A stretch of 64,000 bases of DNA, taken from contig NC_083602.1 of assembly GCF_029168945.1 (NCBI RefSeq), positions 61,648,600 to 61,712,599 on the forward strand. Reading direction: 5' to 3'. Position numbers and translations under genes: made by a program. Below are positions 24,301 through 36,859 of this stretch, one piece after another. The notes beneath the pieces are model-generated. The model was not told the DNA's origin, ran no database searches, and worked only from the letters and a program-made list of their open reading frames with translations. The stretch's first letter is position 1; every line of letters starts with the position of its first letter. This stretch comes from Cannabis sativa. Taxonomy: Eukaryota > Streptophyta > Magnoliopsida > Rosales > Cannabaceae.

Positions 24301-25152
24301 GCAATAACACAACTACCCAAGCTCAGAATTGAAAAACACCATTAAAGCTCCAAGTTTGAGTTCTAAAACTCAAAACTTGATGAAACCTACTTACAGCCAC
24401 TAAAACATGCTCAATTCAACCTATCTAAACATAATTTAACCTCTGAAAACAAAAACAAACAACAACAGTGAGAACAGCAACTAAAACCTCACTTCATGCA
24501 AAAATTCCTTTTCTTACAATTCAAGAAATCAAAGAGGAGGTTGCTAGAGACTTTACCTTGGCTTGGATTACACTATGAGCTGCTGGAAATAACTGGATTG
24601 AAGAGGAAAATCAAGAACCCTAGCTAGTCTAGGGGGTTCGAAGGAGAGAGAGGTTGAAAGAGAGAGATAAGTGTTTATGTCTAATTTTTCTATTTTTGTA
24701 AAAATGAAGAATAAAATAAGTTTAATTTGATAAATATCAGCTTATCCTTTATTTAAAAAATCTGATTTAAAGCTTAATTAAAATCCATATAAAACGAAAT
24801 TCTAATAGGCAAAAAAATAATTTTGCCCTTCCCACACTATAAGCCATTAAAGGTCACAAGGGTATTTTTGTCAACTCAAAAATTTCGACTATTCCCGATA
24901 TTCCCAATTTGTAACTATATTGTCCCGCTATACTAAAAATACTAGGATGTGATTCTAATAGCCAAAAACTGCGTTCCAATTTTGCCGGGCACAAAACATG
25001 CAAAATTATGAAATTTCTATATATGACATATAAAATGCATTCTGAATTCAAATAAATTATCATAAATTAATAATTCAAAATTAATAAATAATTTCCATAA
25101 TTAAATCCTAATTATCTGCTAATTTCCAAATTATAGCTAAGCGGTCTTTACA
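21364..25152 (-). mobile_element. Solo LTR, TGTAA...TTACA family (opposite orientation to the copy at 51992)
   Basis: Ends TGTAACACCC and GTCTTTACA, with a perfect 5-bp duplication CTAGA (21359-21363 and 25153-25157). After removing the inner insertion (21594-23466) it is about 1.9 kb. It aligns by eye in reverse with 51992-54352, for example through the shared block on GCAAGGCTAGAGCTGATG and GAGTCTGTCGACTCAC, but lacks that copy's 58-bp repeats. No internal region, so a solo LTR left by LTR-LTR recombination. Confidence 0.85.
21594..23466 (+). mobile_element. Solo LTR copy A, TGTTGGGTTTTATGCCCTAA family
   Basis: 1873 bp, starting TTTTGGGTTTATGCCC (terminal TG mutated to TT) and ending TTCCAACA, with a perfect duplication CAATC (21589-21593 and 23467-23471). 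TATA box CCTATAAATAGG near 23044. The same family recurs at 34757-36380, 40283-42169 and 44694-46549. It sits inside another solo LTR. Confidence 0.9.
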
Positions 25153-26703
25153 CTAGAAGACTGACCTAGCACCCAGGTTAACACTGGGCCTAGTCACCAG
25201 CTCCCAGGTTGACATTTTCTCAACCTTGCCATTTCCAATGACAATTCTGACAAAGTCTTTTGAGCATATTCTCCACATTCATAAAAAATTAAGATATGCG
25301 TGCTTTCGAGAAACAAATGGAGCCACTTTGTGGCCAAAAGAGGACCTAGCAGCCAGGTTGACATAACTTGGGTCAGTTCTAAGCATTCTTCTCAGGAAGT
25401 CTCTCAGGCATTTTCTCCTTTTTTGTCAATAACAAAGATGCAAGTGTTCTCGGGAAGTAAACAAAAGCATTTGGGACCCAATGACAGGTTGAAACTGGCG
25501 TTTGTCACTGTGCTCAGGTTGACGTCCAACCTAATTTGCTTGGTTCTGCTGCTCAAATGAAAATTCTACTCCAGGAATTCTTCTTATCTTGGTCCAAAAT
25601 AGGAAGAGAGACCTCATTCGTAATTTCTAATACCATAGAAGTACCAAAATGAGTCTTGAGAAGCTCAACAATGAGCACCCAACGCCCAGGTTGACATATG
25701 ACCTGGTGCGTTGGGATCTGCTTATCTGATTCCAATTCCATCTTAAGCATTTGATTATAATCTATAGTAAACAAGAGGTACGACTTGTGACAAGTTAAAT
25801 TTACACTTTGATATTTCACCTTTTTCAACAGAGTGAAACATCAACAAAATAGTTACAAATTGGGTAGTTTCGAGTATTTCGATTCCGCAAAGATACAAAA
25901 CTCTAAAAATTGGTGAATGACTTCACCAAACCTAAGAAATTGGCTAAGTGATGTCAAAATATCACTAAAGCATCACAAATAAAGTTCCTTCATGATTTCC
26001 CACTCATATAGCGTCCAAGTTGATGTCAGAATGTACACTTGGACGCTGGATGTCAACCTGAGCACTGGGTGTTGAACTACTATCAATAAAACAACTATAA
26101 CTTACTCAATACTACTATGATTGACATGATTCCAAGTTCTTGGAAAGCTCTTTTCAAGCTCTTTTTATGCATGTTTCACAATCATATCTCAATTCTCAAG
26201 ATTTTAAGTCAAAAAATCATCCCCAAGTCGAAGTGTAATTTTTTTCGCAAAAAGCCTAAAAATCATTCAACAAACGCGATTCGAGCTCTAAAAATTAACG
26301 ATTATCATACAAAGTCATTTTAACCATTACATCATCATTAAAGGTCAAGTTTAGCACATGATGATTTGTTCATATTTTTTGTATTATTTTATTAATATTT
26401 TAACGGACCTCCTTGCTTATAAAAGGAGCGTTCCGCTAGCTCATTTTTTCGCATTATGTTAAGTCTCCATAAGGTCAGAGCATCTCTCTCTAGTCTCTCT
26501 CTAGAATATGAGATCTCTCCTTAGCTAATTCTCTTGTAATTCTTACGAGCAATAAAAACTCAAAGTAGATGTAGCTCTATTACTATCGCGACATGAAAAG
26601 TGAACTACTATAAATTGTGGTGTCTCTCTTATTTGATGTCTTTCATCTATTACTTTTCTTGCCAATCTAGAGAGACAGTGTTGGCCAATTTTTAGCGTCA
26701 ACA

Positions 26704-26895
26704 CATACTCATACACTCAAATATATATACATCTTATATATTCTACATGCACACGTATATTAAATATCAAGGATTAGATAACTTACTTCTTGAAACCTAT
26801 CAATGTATCCTTCAATATTTTTGAAAACAACAATGATCTTCCTATCCTTGCTTTTTGATGAGTACTCACACCAAGATCTTATAGAATGTTCTCTA
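26704..26895. other. Short AT-rich spacer
   Basis: Unassigned sequence between two LTR-like blocks; nothing recognised. Confidence 0.4.
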
Positions 26896-28274
26896 TGTTG
26901 GATTTTATACCCTAAATAAAAATATTCTATGTAATCTCATTTTATTAATTCAATAAAGAAAATAGAAAATATTTTATGATGTTGTCAATTGCTTGGTTCA
27001 CACGTTTTGTTTTACATGATTATAAGTCTAACATTTAAATTCTATTAAATTCAAAAAAAATATATATGCATAATCATTGTGATGTCATCACAGTGGAAAA
27101 TAATTGTGATTATATGAATCGAATATTTTAGTTCTGAGATTTATCAGTACACAGGATTTATATTTACGTGATAATCAACGATGCAGTCTATTTACACTAA
27201 GGAAAAGTGGCATGTATTTTCTAAGACATTGGTAAAATAGACTTGAATAAGATATATCTATGTTTATATCAGACTAGATCGATGTTGATAGAAGAACAGA
27301 TATCATAATCTTATTGTTATATCTATTCTTATTCAACATCACTTAGTTTATCATAGATCAATTTGATATAAATCCTAACATGATTAAGCTTTAAGCTAAT
27401 TATGTCATTAGAGTTTTTTTGACTTGTTTGTTACTGTTATTCGCGTTTCTAGACAAGCAACATGTGTACGCTCAGTATCCCTAAGACTATTTGCAAGTCA
27501 ATTCTCATGACCCAAATAAGTAGCAATCTTGCCCAATAATAGATGGTCCGAATTTGGTCAAGACTGACCCAAGAGTAAACCCAAACCACACGGACCTGGA
27601 GAGCAAATTCAACCATATTAACACGTGTCTGATAAGACACAAATGGGTACCCCAAGGTTATCCCAGAATGGTAGTTCTCAAGATGTGGTGGAAGCTTACC
27701 TCACAAAAAGTGACTTTGTAGGATTTGTCTGATGTGCCATGCCTTTGACACGAAGTCCTACAAAATTAGGGCCTTGTCCCCATAACAGGCCTAGGGAATA
27801 CACACAACATAAAAAGTAATTTACTTTTTGTCCAACGTCCACTCCTTAGTACCAGGCTTAAAAGCCAATATTAAATTGTATTTTACCTCATTAGTAGGCT
27901 TCTTTCTAGGTGTCGAAACCCTATCAGGTTTGGGTTTGATCCAAAACCCGGTCTTGCCCTATAAATAGGATTTTATTCCTTCATGCAAAGGGTTACAAAC
28001 GTTAGACAAGAAAACTATGCAAAAATTTGGCAAAAATACTTGTGTAAAATACTTCATAGCCAAAGAGATTCAATAATATTGACTCATGGACTAAGGCTTA
28101 TTAACATCTCAACCACGTAAAAATCCTTGTTGCATTGTCTTTAATTTATTCTTCTTTAAGATTAATTTATTTCTTAATCGATTTCTAAAAATTTTGATAA
28201 ATATTTTATTGTTGTCATTGAGAGTTTGAAGAAAGTTTTGCTATAGTTGTTGTTAACTCAAAAAATTTCTAACA
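26896..28274 (+). repeat. Two joined LTR-like fragments
   Basis: 26896 to about 27432 starts TGTTGGATTTTATACCC and follows the order of blocks in the TGTTGGGTTTTATGCCC family as far as GACTTGTTTGTTA, then stops matching. From there to 28274 a different LTR-like sequence follows, with CCCTATAAATAGG near 27957 and an end at TTCTAACA. No duplication joins the outer ends. Best read as a truncated relative of copies A-D abutting another LTR fragment. Confidence 0.4.
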
Positions 28275-29479
28275 TAAAATGAGGCTTAGATAATTAATGC
28301 TTTGAATATCAAAATTAATATAAATAATATATGCAATACTGAATCATAAATGATGAACATGGAGTTTTTATTGTGGTTTTGTAGTTTAATTCTACATACT
28401 TCACGAGTCTTTATTATTTCTTGGAATATTGAATATCTTATGAACAATTTTTTGCCTCCCCCAATTACATTATTCCTCCTCTAGTTAAAAGGGTTAATGA
28501 AACGTGAACATTGCCCATGTTTCATTTATCTATAAGTATGTGCGAACAATTTTCAACCTACATTCAAAATGGATGACTGTTTTTCTAAGATCTCAATTGT
28601 TATCCACGTTTTTATATGGATGACACGTGGCATATTAAGGATGTAACTGATCCATATCATCAGCAGCCTGAGCCTTCCAGCATGCGAAGGCCGAGTCCAA
28701 ACCAGAGGCGGGCCCCAGCCCTTTATACTTCCAGGAGCTTCGCCCTTGGAAATAAGATCCTCCTACTCCTGGAAGCCCTTTTTATTGGAGTTTATGCCCT
28801 AAAAGGAAGTAATTAATGGATAATATATTAGAGAATATATGAAATACATTTATAAGATAAATGATATATCAATTATAAGAGTATAATTATTAAATATCTA
28901 AAAATTTCTTATTCATATGGAAAGGATATAATCTTGTAAGGATGTAAAAGAGAATTAAGATTATACGATATGAATAAAATAAGTCGGTAGTGTATGAAAG
29001 TATTGAGAATCTTTAATATGAGACTGTTAAGTACGATTTACTATACACTATACTTCTAGTGTTTGTGATTTTGATTTAGATCACATATGTAGATGGACAT
29101 GTAGTAAAGGTACTATATATATTAGATTATGCATGAGTGGACCGATATGTAATAATTGGAGGGCGAACTACTTATATTGATTATATCAATTTTTCACACT
29201 TTTCATTCTATTCCACATGCCCATAGTTCTTTGAGAAAAACAATTTGTTTTCTTTCCCTCTTGACGCTGATTTTTTTTTTCTTCTTCTTCTATTTCTTTA
29301 TTAATCTTATCCCAAGGGCTCCTAAACTTCCAAAAACCCTTGAAATAATTTTTCCAAGCCTTCCAAAAATCCAAAACACTCTACTTGTGCCTTGAAAAAG
29401 TCTTCCAAGCTACTTTGACTTTTTTCAACCAAGTTTGACTTTCCTTGAGTTGTAAGAAGCTTAAATTATTGAGCTTGAG
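28275..29479. other. Mixed retroelement-derived spacer
   Basis: No gene. A CG-rich patch at about 28620-28780 (GACACGTGGC, then purine- and C-rich blocks) resembles gypsy LTR upstream sequence. From about 28785, GGAGTTTATGCCCTAAAAGG looks like the start of another LTR of the TGTTGGGTTT type, truncated near 29155. The last ~300 bp is a pyrimidine-rich leader in front of the aORF remnant. Confidence 0.4.
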
Positions 29480-32400
29480 ATGGCTAGTATGAAGAGAAGT
29501 AGAAGGTTACTTGATGAATATGTTCCCCATGTTGCTCAATTCATTAGAGTTAATCTGACATTGCCTAAGTCTACGAACATAGACAAGGCACGTGGTGGAA
29601 AAGTGATGGCAACTGAGCTTCTTAAAGCTGCCATTGAGAGTGATGATCCGAGAGATCAAACCTTTAAGCTTAGGCCTCTTGCATCTAGTATCCTTACCGA
29701 GCTTCAAGCTCAAACAACTTGGGATGATTATTGTCTTCCTGAAACTATCATTCAAAAGCCTCAACATGGTGCTCCTAAGGGTTCCCAGAATACTTGTTGT
29801 AGTGCCTAGTCAAGATTCCACATGAATGTGGGTGCTTACTTGCCCGTGCATCCATGGTTTATATCAATTGATGACTTCTTCTGTGTATGCCCTTACTAGA
29901 TAAACCCAAATGGCTATAGGATTCTAGCCACCTTCTTCATTTTTATCACATTAAGAACTTGCCTATTCCAACTCCTCATGAGATAAGCTTTCTTTGTGAC
30001 TTTAAGAGGAGTCCAACCCGTAGAGATCAATGCTTTTACCACTTTTACCAATTTGGCCCATTTATAGAACACATAACCAAGAGTAATTGTGCCCTTTACT
30101 ACCAATAGTACTTTTATACTCTTGTTCTTCCATTGAGATACATTACCTTCAAAAAAGTTCACCCTTTCAAAAGACCTGCTCCTCTATTATTGACATGAAG
30201 ATGAGAGCTAATGTCATGTTGCTTGAAATTGATGCATGTGAGAAAGATAGTCGAGCCCTCTTTAGTACTAAAAATCTTCGAAAAGTTGGGTTGATCATGT
30301 CATGCCACAGAGTGTATGCTAATGTTGGCTTCCTTGACGAGTCTTGGACCATGCCACTCGAGCAAAGTGATGAAGATGCTTAGAGTGCTATTGTTATTCT
30401 ATCTCAAACTTTGACAGAAGAAGTGTTTTCTATTTGAAATGACACAGAATATTCAGTGATGATAGCTGTGTTCTTAGACAAGGATGAAGGAGAAGTTACC
30501 TCTGCTAGGACTGCTCCAGAGAAGGATGGGGAATCAGCAGGTTACTGACGCTCCATGCTATGATCTTAACTTGTTGACTTGCTTCTCTTAGTTGTACTAA
30601 CCTCTTGTCTTTACTTTTTGCAGACAATATGAGCTTTTTAAGTGCCATGGCATCTTTTTCGTACGTGAAGAGGAAGATTTTGACACTAAAGGAGACTAAG
30701 CCTCTAGGAAGGGAAGTCATTCAAGGCATTCCTGCTGCCTCTGCTGCTTCGAAGATGAAGGTCAGGTTGAAGGGTAGAACTGCTAATGCCGCTCTTCCTG
30801 CTCATGACTTTGGTAAGGAGAAGTCTAACACTTCTGGTGCTGATAAGAGATCTTTGATTGACCTCTCTTCAGATGATTCAGAACATGCTACTCCAAATTT
30901 GGGTTCGACCTTAATGGAGAAATTGTGTGAGCAAGGCTCCTGGCCTCTTGCAAACAGTGAGTGTAACGCCCCAATTTCTTGAGACGTCACACTTACTAGT
31001 CCGTTTAAAACCATGTAAGATAAAGACAACAAAAGACTTCTCTAATTAAAAATAACTAAGCATGAGATCTCATTATTTTAAAACAAAAACACTTGATTCA
31101 TTTATAAATTTTAAACTTTAATTTTTACAAAAGTAATTTAGCCATAATCTTTAAAGAAATATTTTTAAACCAAAACATCGTGACAATCCGTTAACATGTA
31201 ATCCATGCCTCGAGCTCACCATCCTCACTGTTTAGTTTTGCCTTTACCTGCACACAGAGTACCCGTGAGCTAACGGCCAGTAAGAAGAGATATGTAGGAC
31301 ACAATCCCCCAACTAGATAACATAGTCATAAGTATAACAATATCACAACATCAAATCAATTCATACCATACTTGCATACATATAACAACATGTCATATCA
31401 CATGTTACTCTCACATACAATATAATATCATATCACAGTGTAATCTTAATGCATGCTATACTCACACACATGACACATAGTATCTTATCGCACATTGTCC
31501 TCACATACAATAATCTACTCCCACTCATGTTGATCAGACATGAAGTGTAAATTGCCCTGCCTTGTGCTGTTCTCACACTCGGCATCCAATAGGGCAATCC
31601 CTTATCACAAGTTGTACTCACCCATGATAGGATAACCTGCAAGTAAACCCATACAAGCAGCCAAAAATATATTATGCAGTGCGATGCTCACACCAGCAGC
31701 AAAAAACCTATCCTATAAGTGCTATTCTCACACAAACAGTCAAAAGCCTTATCACTATCACTTACTAACAATACTAACATAAAAAACAATTCATAGTACA
31801 AAATATCATAAACACATGAACATCAAACCCACAATAAAGTTGTATGTTTCAATATACACCCTCTGCACAAATGTCCACTCTTCTTACCTCAGTTGTTGAG
31901 AACACCTTTTTGCTACTTCAAGCACCTCAATGAATTTCCTTGTTGAGAACAAGATCCTAAACATTCATTAACACAACAATACATTCAAAATACATTCAAG
32001 TATGAATCTCTGTACTCATACAGAAACCTACGTAAAAATAAGTAACACATAAGCCTATTTTACTTGCATGCTGCACCATACATAATCATTTATCATTTTG
32101 ATTCACACAAACACATTGCATGTACTCACATGAATATTTTCAACATAAAACATGAACTCATACAAACACTTTTTACGTAAAATATTATTTATTACCAAAA
32201 TATACAAATATGTAATTATTTACCAAAATCAGAAGCTATCATATTTCTTAATCATTTATACAAATTATAAAAGTAATTAAATCCATCTAGAAACACGTAC
32301 AATTTATTATCCATATTTATGTACTAATTTACACTTCAAATTATATATAAAATTCTAATTAATTAAATAAATAAAATAACAAAACATCTCAACCTAGTCT

Positions 32401-33793
32401 TAAATTTATTCCATAGACTAGAATTATATTGTAACATCACATTAACAGTTCTCAAACAGTGAACACAATTTTTAATATTTATTCTATTTAAAACCTAATT
32501 AAATAGTTAATTAGTCACAAATAATTATAATAAATACTTACAGCAATCAATAAATTATAAAACTCTTTTTGTTTCGTACCATAGATAGTAAATAACGTTA
32601 CAAAAATATATTTTACTGTTTTAGAATCTATTAACTATTTTTCATAATTATTTTAGGTATTAACCAAATAAATTCATGAAAAATACAAAATGATCAAAAA
32701 CCAAATCTAACCATTCTAACACCATCTATAATTTGTAGTAAGCCACAAATAATTTACTTTTAATTTTTTAAGCTACCTAGGTATTTTTCATGATTAAGTT
32801 TAGAAATAACATAAATAATTCATGAAAAATATAAAATTGACTAAAAGTCAAATCTATTAATTTTGTAACAGTTTATAATCCATAAACAATCATAGAAAAT
32901 AAACTTAGATTTTTCTGAGCAACCTAAGTATTTTTCTTAATTAATTTAACAAAAAAACTAAATAATTCCTAATAAATCAAATAATTACAAGAAAATTATG
33001 AAACTTCACCAAACGCCCTAAAAGAATATGTAGAATCTGAATCTACTAAAAAGATGGGAAAAACACCTCAGAACTACCCAGAACACGGTCGCCGGCGTTC
33101 ACGTCGGTTGTGTCGACGGCAAAGTGTAACTTTGTCCCCGATTGCTCTTGACGCGTCCTTTTGATTGGGGAAGCTTTCCACAGTGCTTAGGACCTCAAAA
33201 CGATCAAGAACTACCCAAGATAACAACCCCAAAGTGTTAGATCAGAGTCACCTTCTCCAACTCCGGTGTACCGTCAATAATGAAGCCAAAAATGGCAATT
33301 TTCGTATGGGGCCTTAAAGCTTCGATTCTTCACGTCAAAACGTCTTCTAGGAGTCCCTTAAGCTTAAACACAATATTATTTTAACCCAGAAATGACTCTA
33401 ACACGTTTGAATCCAAGATTGTTCAAGAACGTGGATGAATGTGCATGAAAATGGTGAATTTCGTTCTGGGCGTTCAAGGGCTATTTCAATGCGTTTAAAC
33501 CCCTAACTATAACCTAGGAAACCCAATGAAAACTCTCCAAACAGCCCAGCTCTCCAAAAACTCAAATCTCTCTTTCTCTCTCTAAGTTTCACATGAAACT
33601 CTATTGGTCTCTCTCTCTCTGCGCACAGCCTCCTCCTTTCAACTTCTTTATGCTTTCTAAACCCTAAAAGTATCTCATAAGCATCCTATATATACTCCCA
33701 AACTCTAATCCTAACCCTAGATCAATAACTTAATTTTTTTAAAAAAAAATAATAAAAACATATATAAAATAGTGTACCGTATATACATACCAT

Positions 33794-34540
33794 TGTTGAC
33801 CGAGGTTTTCGGCAACCAATATAATAATAATAATAATTAAGAAAGCTATAAGGAATTAATGAGAGAGATTTTTACGTGGTTTGGGCATTAATGAGCCTTA
33901 GTCCACGAGTCTGTATATTTATGATAGTATTTATTACAGAGAATGTTCTTGGTGGTTTTTCCTCTCTAGTTCTTATGAAACCCAGAATTCTCGACCCCTG
34001 CTTTAATGAGTTTGGGGGTATTTATAGTGTTTTTGTGGGGTGATCCCTAGAATTGAGGTACATGTCTTTTAGCAATTCTCAGTAAAGGCACACATTCCCA
34101 ATGGATACGTCATAGGAAATGCATGGTCTAATCCCTAGGCTTTGTAGGGGTTTAGTGGACGTAGTCCTTTATCCTTCTTGACTGATGTGATTCCTCATAA
34201 AGTAGTCATCACTAGGCGTACTAATCATAGCGTAGTAGCTGCAGAAAAGGGGTTACGTCGTCAAACTTTAAGACATATGGCAGTTTCAATACACCTTCTC
34301 CCATGCGACATTAAATGTGAGGTGACTGTTCAGATAGGATCTGACACCTCCCGGAGAGGCTTTGTCGTAGCTTTGCTCTCCAGGAGCATGTGAGACTCAC
34401 ACGTCTTCTCCGGGAGACACGTCTAAGGCTGATCCCTTTGGCTAAAGAGACTTAGCAGGATTATCTTAACATTAAACCCCTTCAGTCTACGTGTCATCAT
34501 CTGGTTGGTCCACGCATTTTGGACAAAATCAGGGGCAACA
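33794..34540 (-). repeat. 3' LTR of the Tat element
   Basis: 747 bp, TGTTGACCGAGG...GGGGCAACA in plus orientation, preceded by ACCAT. Very similar to 57015-57756. Confidence 0.92.
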
Positions 34541-34756
34541 TTTACCCCCCAAGCCTTGTTTGGTGAAAAAGTAAACAAGGCTTGTTTAGAGGCCTCCGGT
34601 TGTCTTATCAGCTTCCTGGCACGTGCCTTGGGCACGTGGTGACATATTAATGACCATCATTACTGCAGTTATTTGCTTTTTGCAGACAACGATTCGTTTT
34701 CTATCCATTTATTGATACGGAGCATTAAATGGGTGTCAGACGGGTACTCATATGTT
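34541..34756 (-). other. Tat element untranslated end with PPT
   Basis: Sequence between the 3' LTR and LTR copy D. The PPT-like GGGGGGTAAA (minus strand) touches the LTR. No ORF. Confidence 0.6.
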
Positions 34757-36380
34757 TTCTTCACGATCTTCCTCACTATGATTGAGGTATCACTTGCTGT
34801 GTGTGGGCACTACTCTAACACTAAGAAATTTCGAAATTGAAGAGGGAAGAAAGAGAAGAAGGTGGCGGCTAGGTATAGAGAGAGAAGGCTCAGGTTTTTC
34901 TCTGAAGGAAATCAGAAGTAAAAGTGTAATTTTCCTGAAGCCTTCACTATCTATTTATAGCATTCCACTAGGGTTAGGGTTGAATTATTTGGCATTAAAA
35001 TAATGAAAATATCATTTTGAAAAACCATCCCAAGTGGCCGGCCATGTAGTGTAATGAGCCTTACTTGGATTTTGCAGTTTTCACAAATTTTATTTCTATT
35101 TTCTCAAAAACGCCAATTTTCAAATTCAACCATTTAAATGCCAATTCTAACTATTTAATAACTATAAATAATTATTAAATAATATTTTCATTTATCATAT
35201 ATATTAATTGAACCATACAAAGTATCATAATTAACAAATATGCCCCTAAAACTCTTTCTTTACAATTTCGCCCTTACTTAGTGAAAAATTAACAAATAGA
35301 CATAGTCTAATTTGAGAATTATAATTGATTAATCAAAACCAATTATATGAGTCTTACAAGCAATATTATCTCAACTAGTGGGGGGACCATTGGTCTATAT
35401 AGCCGAGCTTCCAATAAGCAGATCAAGAATTTATAACCTAAATTCACTGACTTATTAATTCTTCATTGAATCCACGCATAGAACTTAGAATTGCACTCTC
35501 AGTATATAGAATGCTCTATATGTTCCACCATATAGACACATCATTAGTTATCCATTGTTATAATCCTAATTTGATCAATGATCCTCTATATGAATGATCT
35601 ACACTGTAAAGGGATTAGATTACCGTTACACCCTACAATGTATTTTATCCTTAAAACACTTAACCCCGTATAAATGATATTTCAGCTTATGTGAAATGAG
35701 TACTCCACCATTTATTTTCGTTTGGTCAAGCTCGAAGGAGATCATCCTTTACTTACTATTCGCCAGATAGAAGCTATAGATTCCATGTTTATGTTAGCGC
35801 TTTCACTCAATTGCACTACCGTGTTCCCAAAATGTACGTATCACCCTGACCCAAAAGTAGGCTTAACTAACAAATCAAAGAACACGAATAACCTCTTGAG
35901 ATTGAGCCTAATCATAACAGGATTAAGATCATTTGATCTAGGATCAACTAGGCGATATTGACTTGAATAGATATTACGGTAAGTTTAATAAATCTAAGTC
36001 AAAGTTCAATATCGGTCCCTTCCGATGCATACTCCATGCATCCAACCTGAGCTTTACTTTAACCAGTGCTCTGGAAAGAACATAGCATTTCTCCAAATGC
36101 AAGTAAACTCTGTTGTAGATTATCATATAAGTAAAATCCTGTGTCTGATAAATCTAGGAAACTTTATTCACATAGTCATGTTTACTTTCCAATATGTTGA
36201 CAACACAATAAACAGGATCAAGTATGTGAAAAGGGTTTCAGATGAATTCATACATTATGTACATATAATCATGAAATAAATCATGTGAACCATGCAACAT
36301 TAAATGTTATTTCTGATCTATATTAATAAGTAAATCTGATTATATTGAAATGAGTTTTATTTAAGGCATAAAACCCAACA
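34757..36380 (-). mobile_element. Truncated solo LTR copy D, TGTTGGGTTTTATGCCC family
   Basis: Minus orientation: it starts at 36380 (complement of AAACCCAACA) and follows copies A-C to about 34757, where homology ends near the TTCTTCAC block. About 250 bp of the distal end, including the terminal CCAACA, are missing, so no target duplication can be shown. TATA box on the minus strand near 34955. Confidence 0.8.
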
Positions 36381-36859
36381 CAAACTTCATGTAAGTTATT
36401 CGTATATCGTATACTTGCTTACTGTTCATTTATATAGCATGTTTTATGATTTTTGGGTTGGATGTTGAACTTCTAGGAATGGGTTTGCTCGAGTTTCTGA
36501 ATGATGTGTTAAATTCCTCCTTTTTTGCGTTTAGATTACTTCTTTTCACTACGTTTCCGTTGAGGAATCATCCTCATCTTACGTAATGACAACTTTAGGG
36601 CTTAGAGTAAATCTTGCCTTTTCGGCTTTGCCTTTTTTTTTTTACCCTTTTTCTCTCTTTTTTTTTGTTTGCAATGTCACTACCTTTGGGATTCTTGCAC
36701 CCTACTCTTGCCAAGGAAAGCCTCTTGGGGCTTTCTTATTTGGCAAGTGTCCGGAGGGGGCCTCTTTCCAGCGGATAGGGTACCCCCATTCCCTTTTTTG
36801 AACATTAGGGTTTGGTTTGGGGCCTAACTGCTGGATTTTCTCACTTTTTCAGAACCAAA

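Larger units (their letters stand above)
20839..26703 (+). mobile_element. LTR-like sequence with TATA box and diverged internal repeats, split by a solo LTR
   Basis: The right end looks like the downstream half of an LTR: CTTATAAAAGGAGCG (about 26416), a polyadenylation-like AATAAAAACTC (about 26550) and a terminal GCGTCAACA at 26703. A possible left end is TGTTTGACAC at 20839, but the flanks (ATCAT, CATAC) do not match, so the left boundary is unproven. Excluding the insertion at 21364-25157 it spans about 2.07 kb. It holds diverged repeats with CCCAGGTTGAC and an AAGATGCAAGTGCTTTC-like block several times (about 20930, 21225, 21265, 25180, 25350, 25515, 25690). No ORF. Probably a solo LTR. 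Confidence 0.45.

Noticed and set aside
20839..26703. Claiming a complete solo LTR with TSD
   Set aside because: Flanks ATCAT and CATAC do not match; only the right end is convincing.
28616..28816. 66-codon frame as a small gene
   Set aside because: It overlaps LTR-like sequence and has no domain, signal or conservation I can see.
31000..33793. Search for hidden genes in the AT-rich part of the solo LTR
   Set aside because: Only short frames with no recognisable protein; LTR ends and duplication explain the region.
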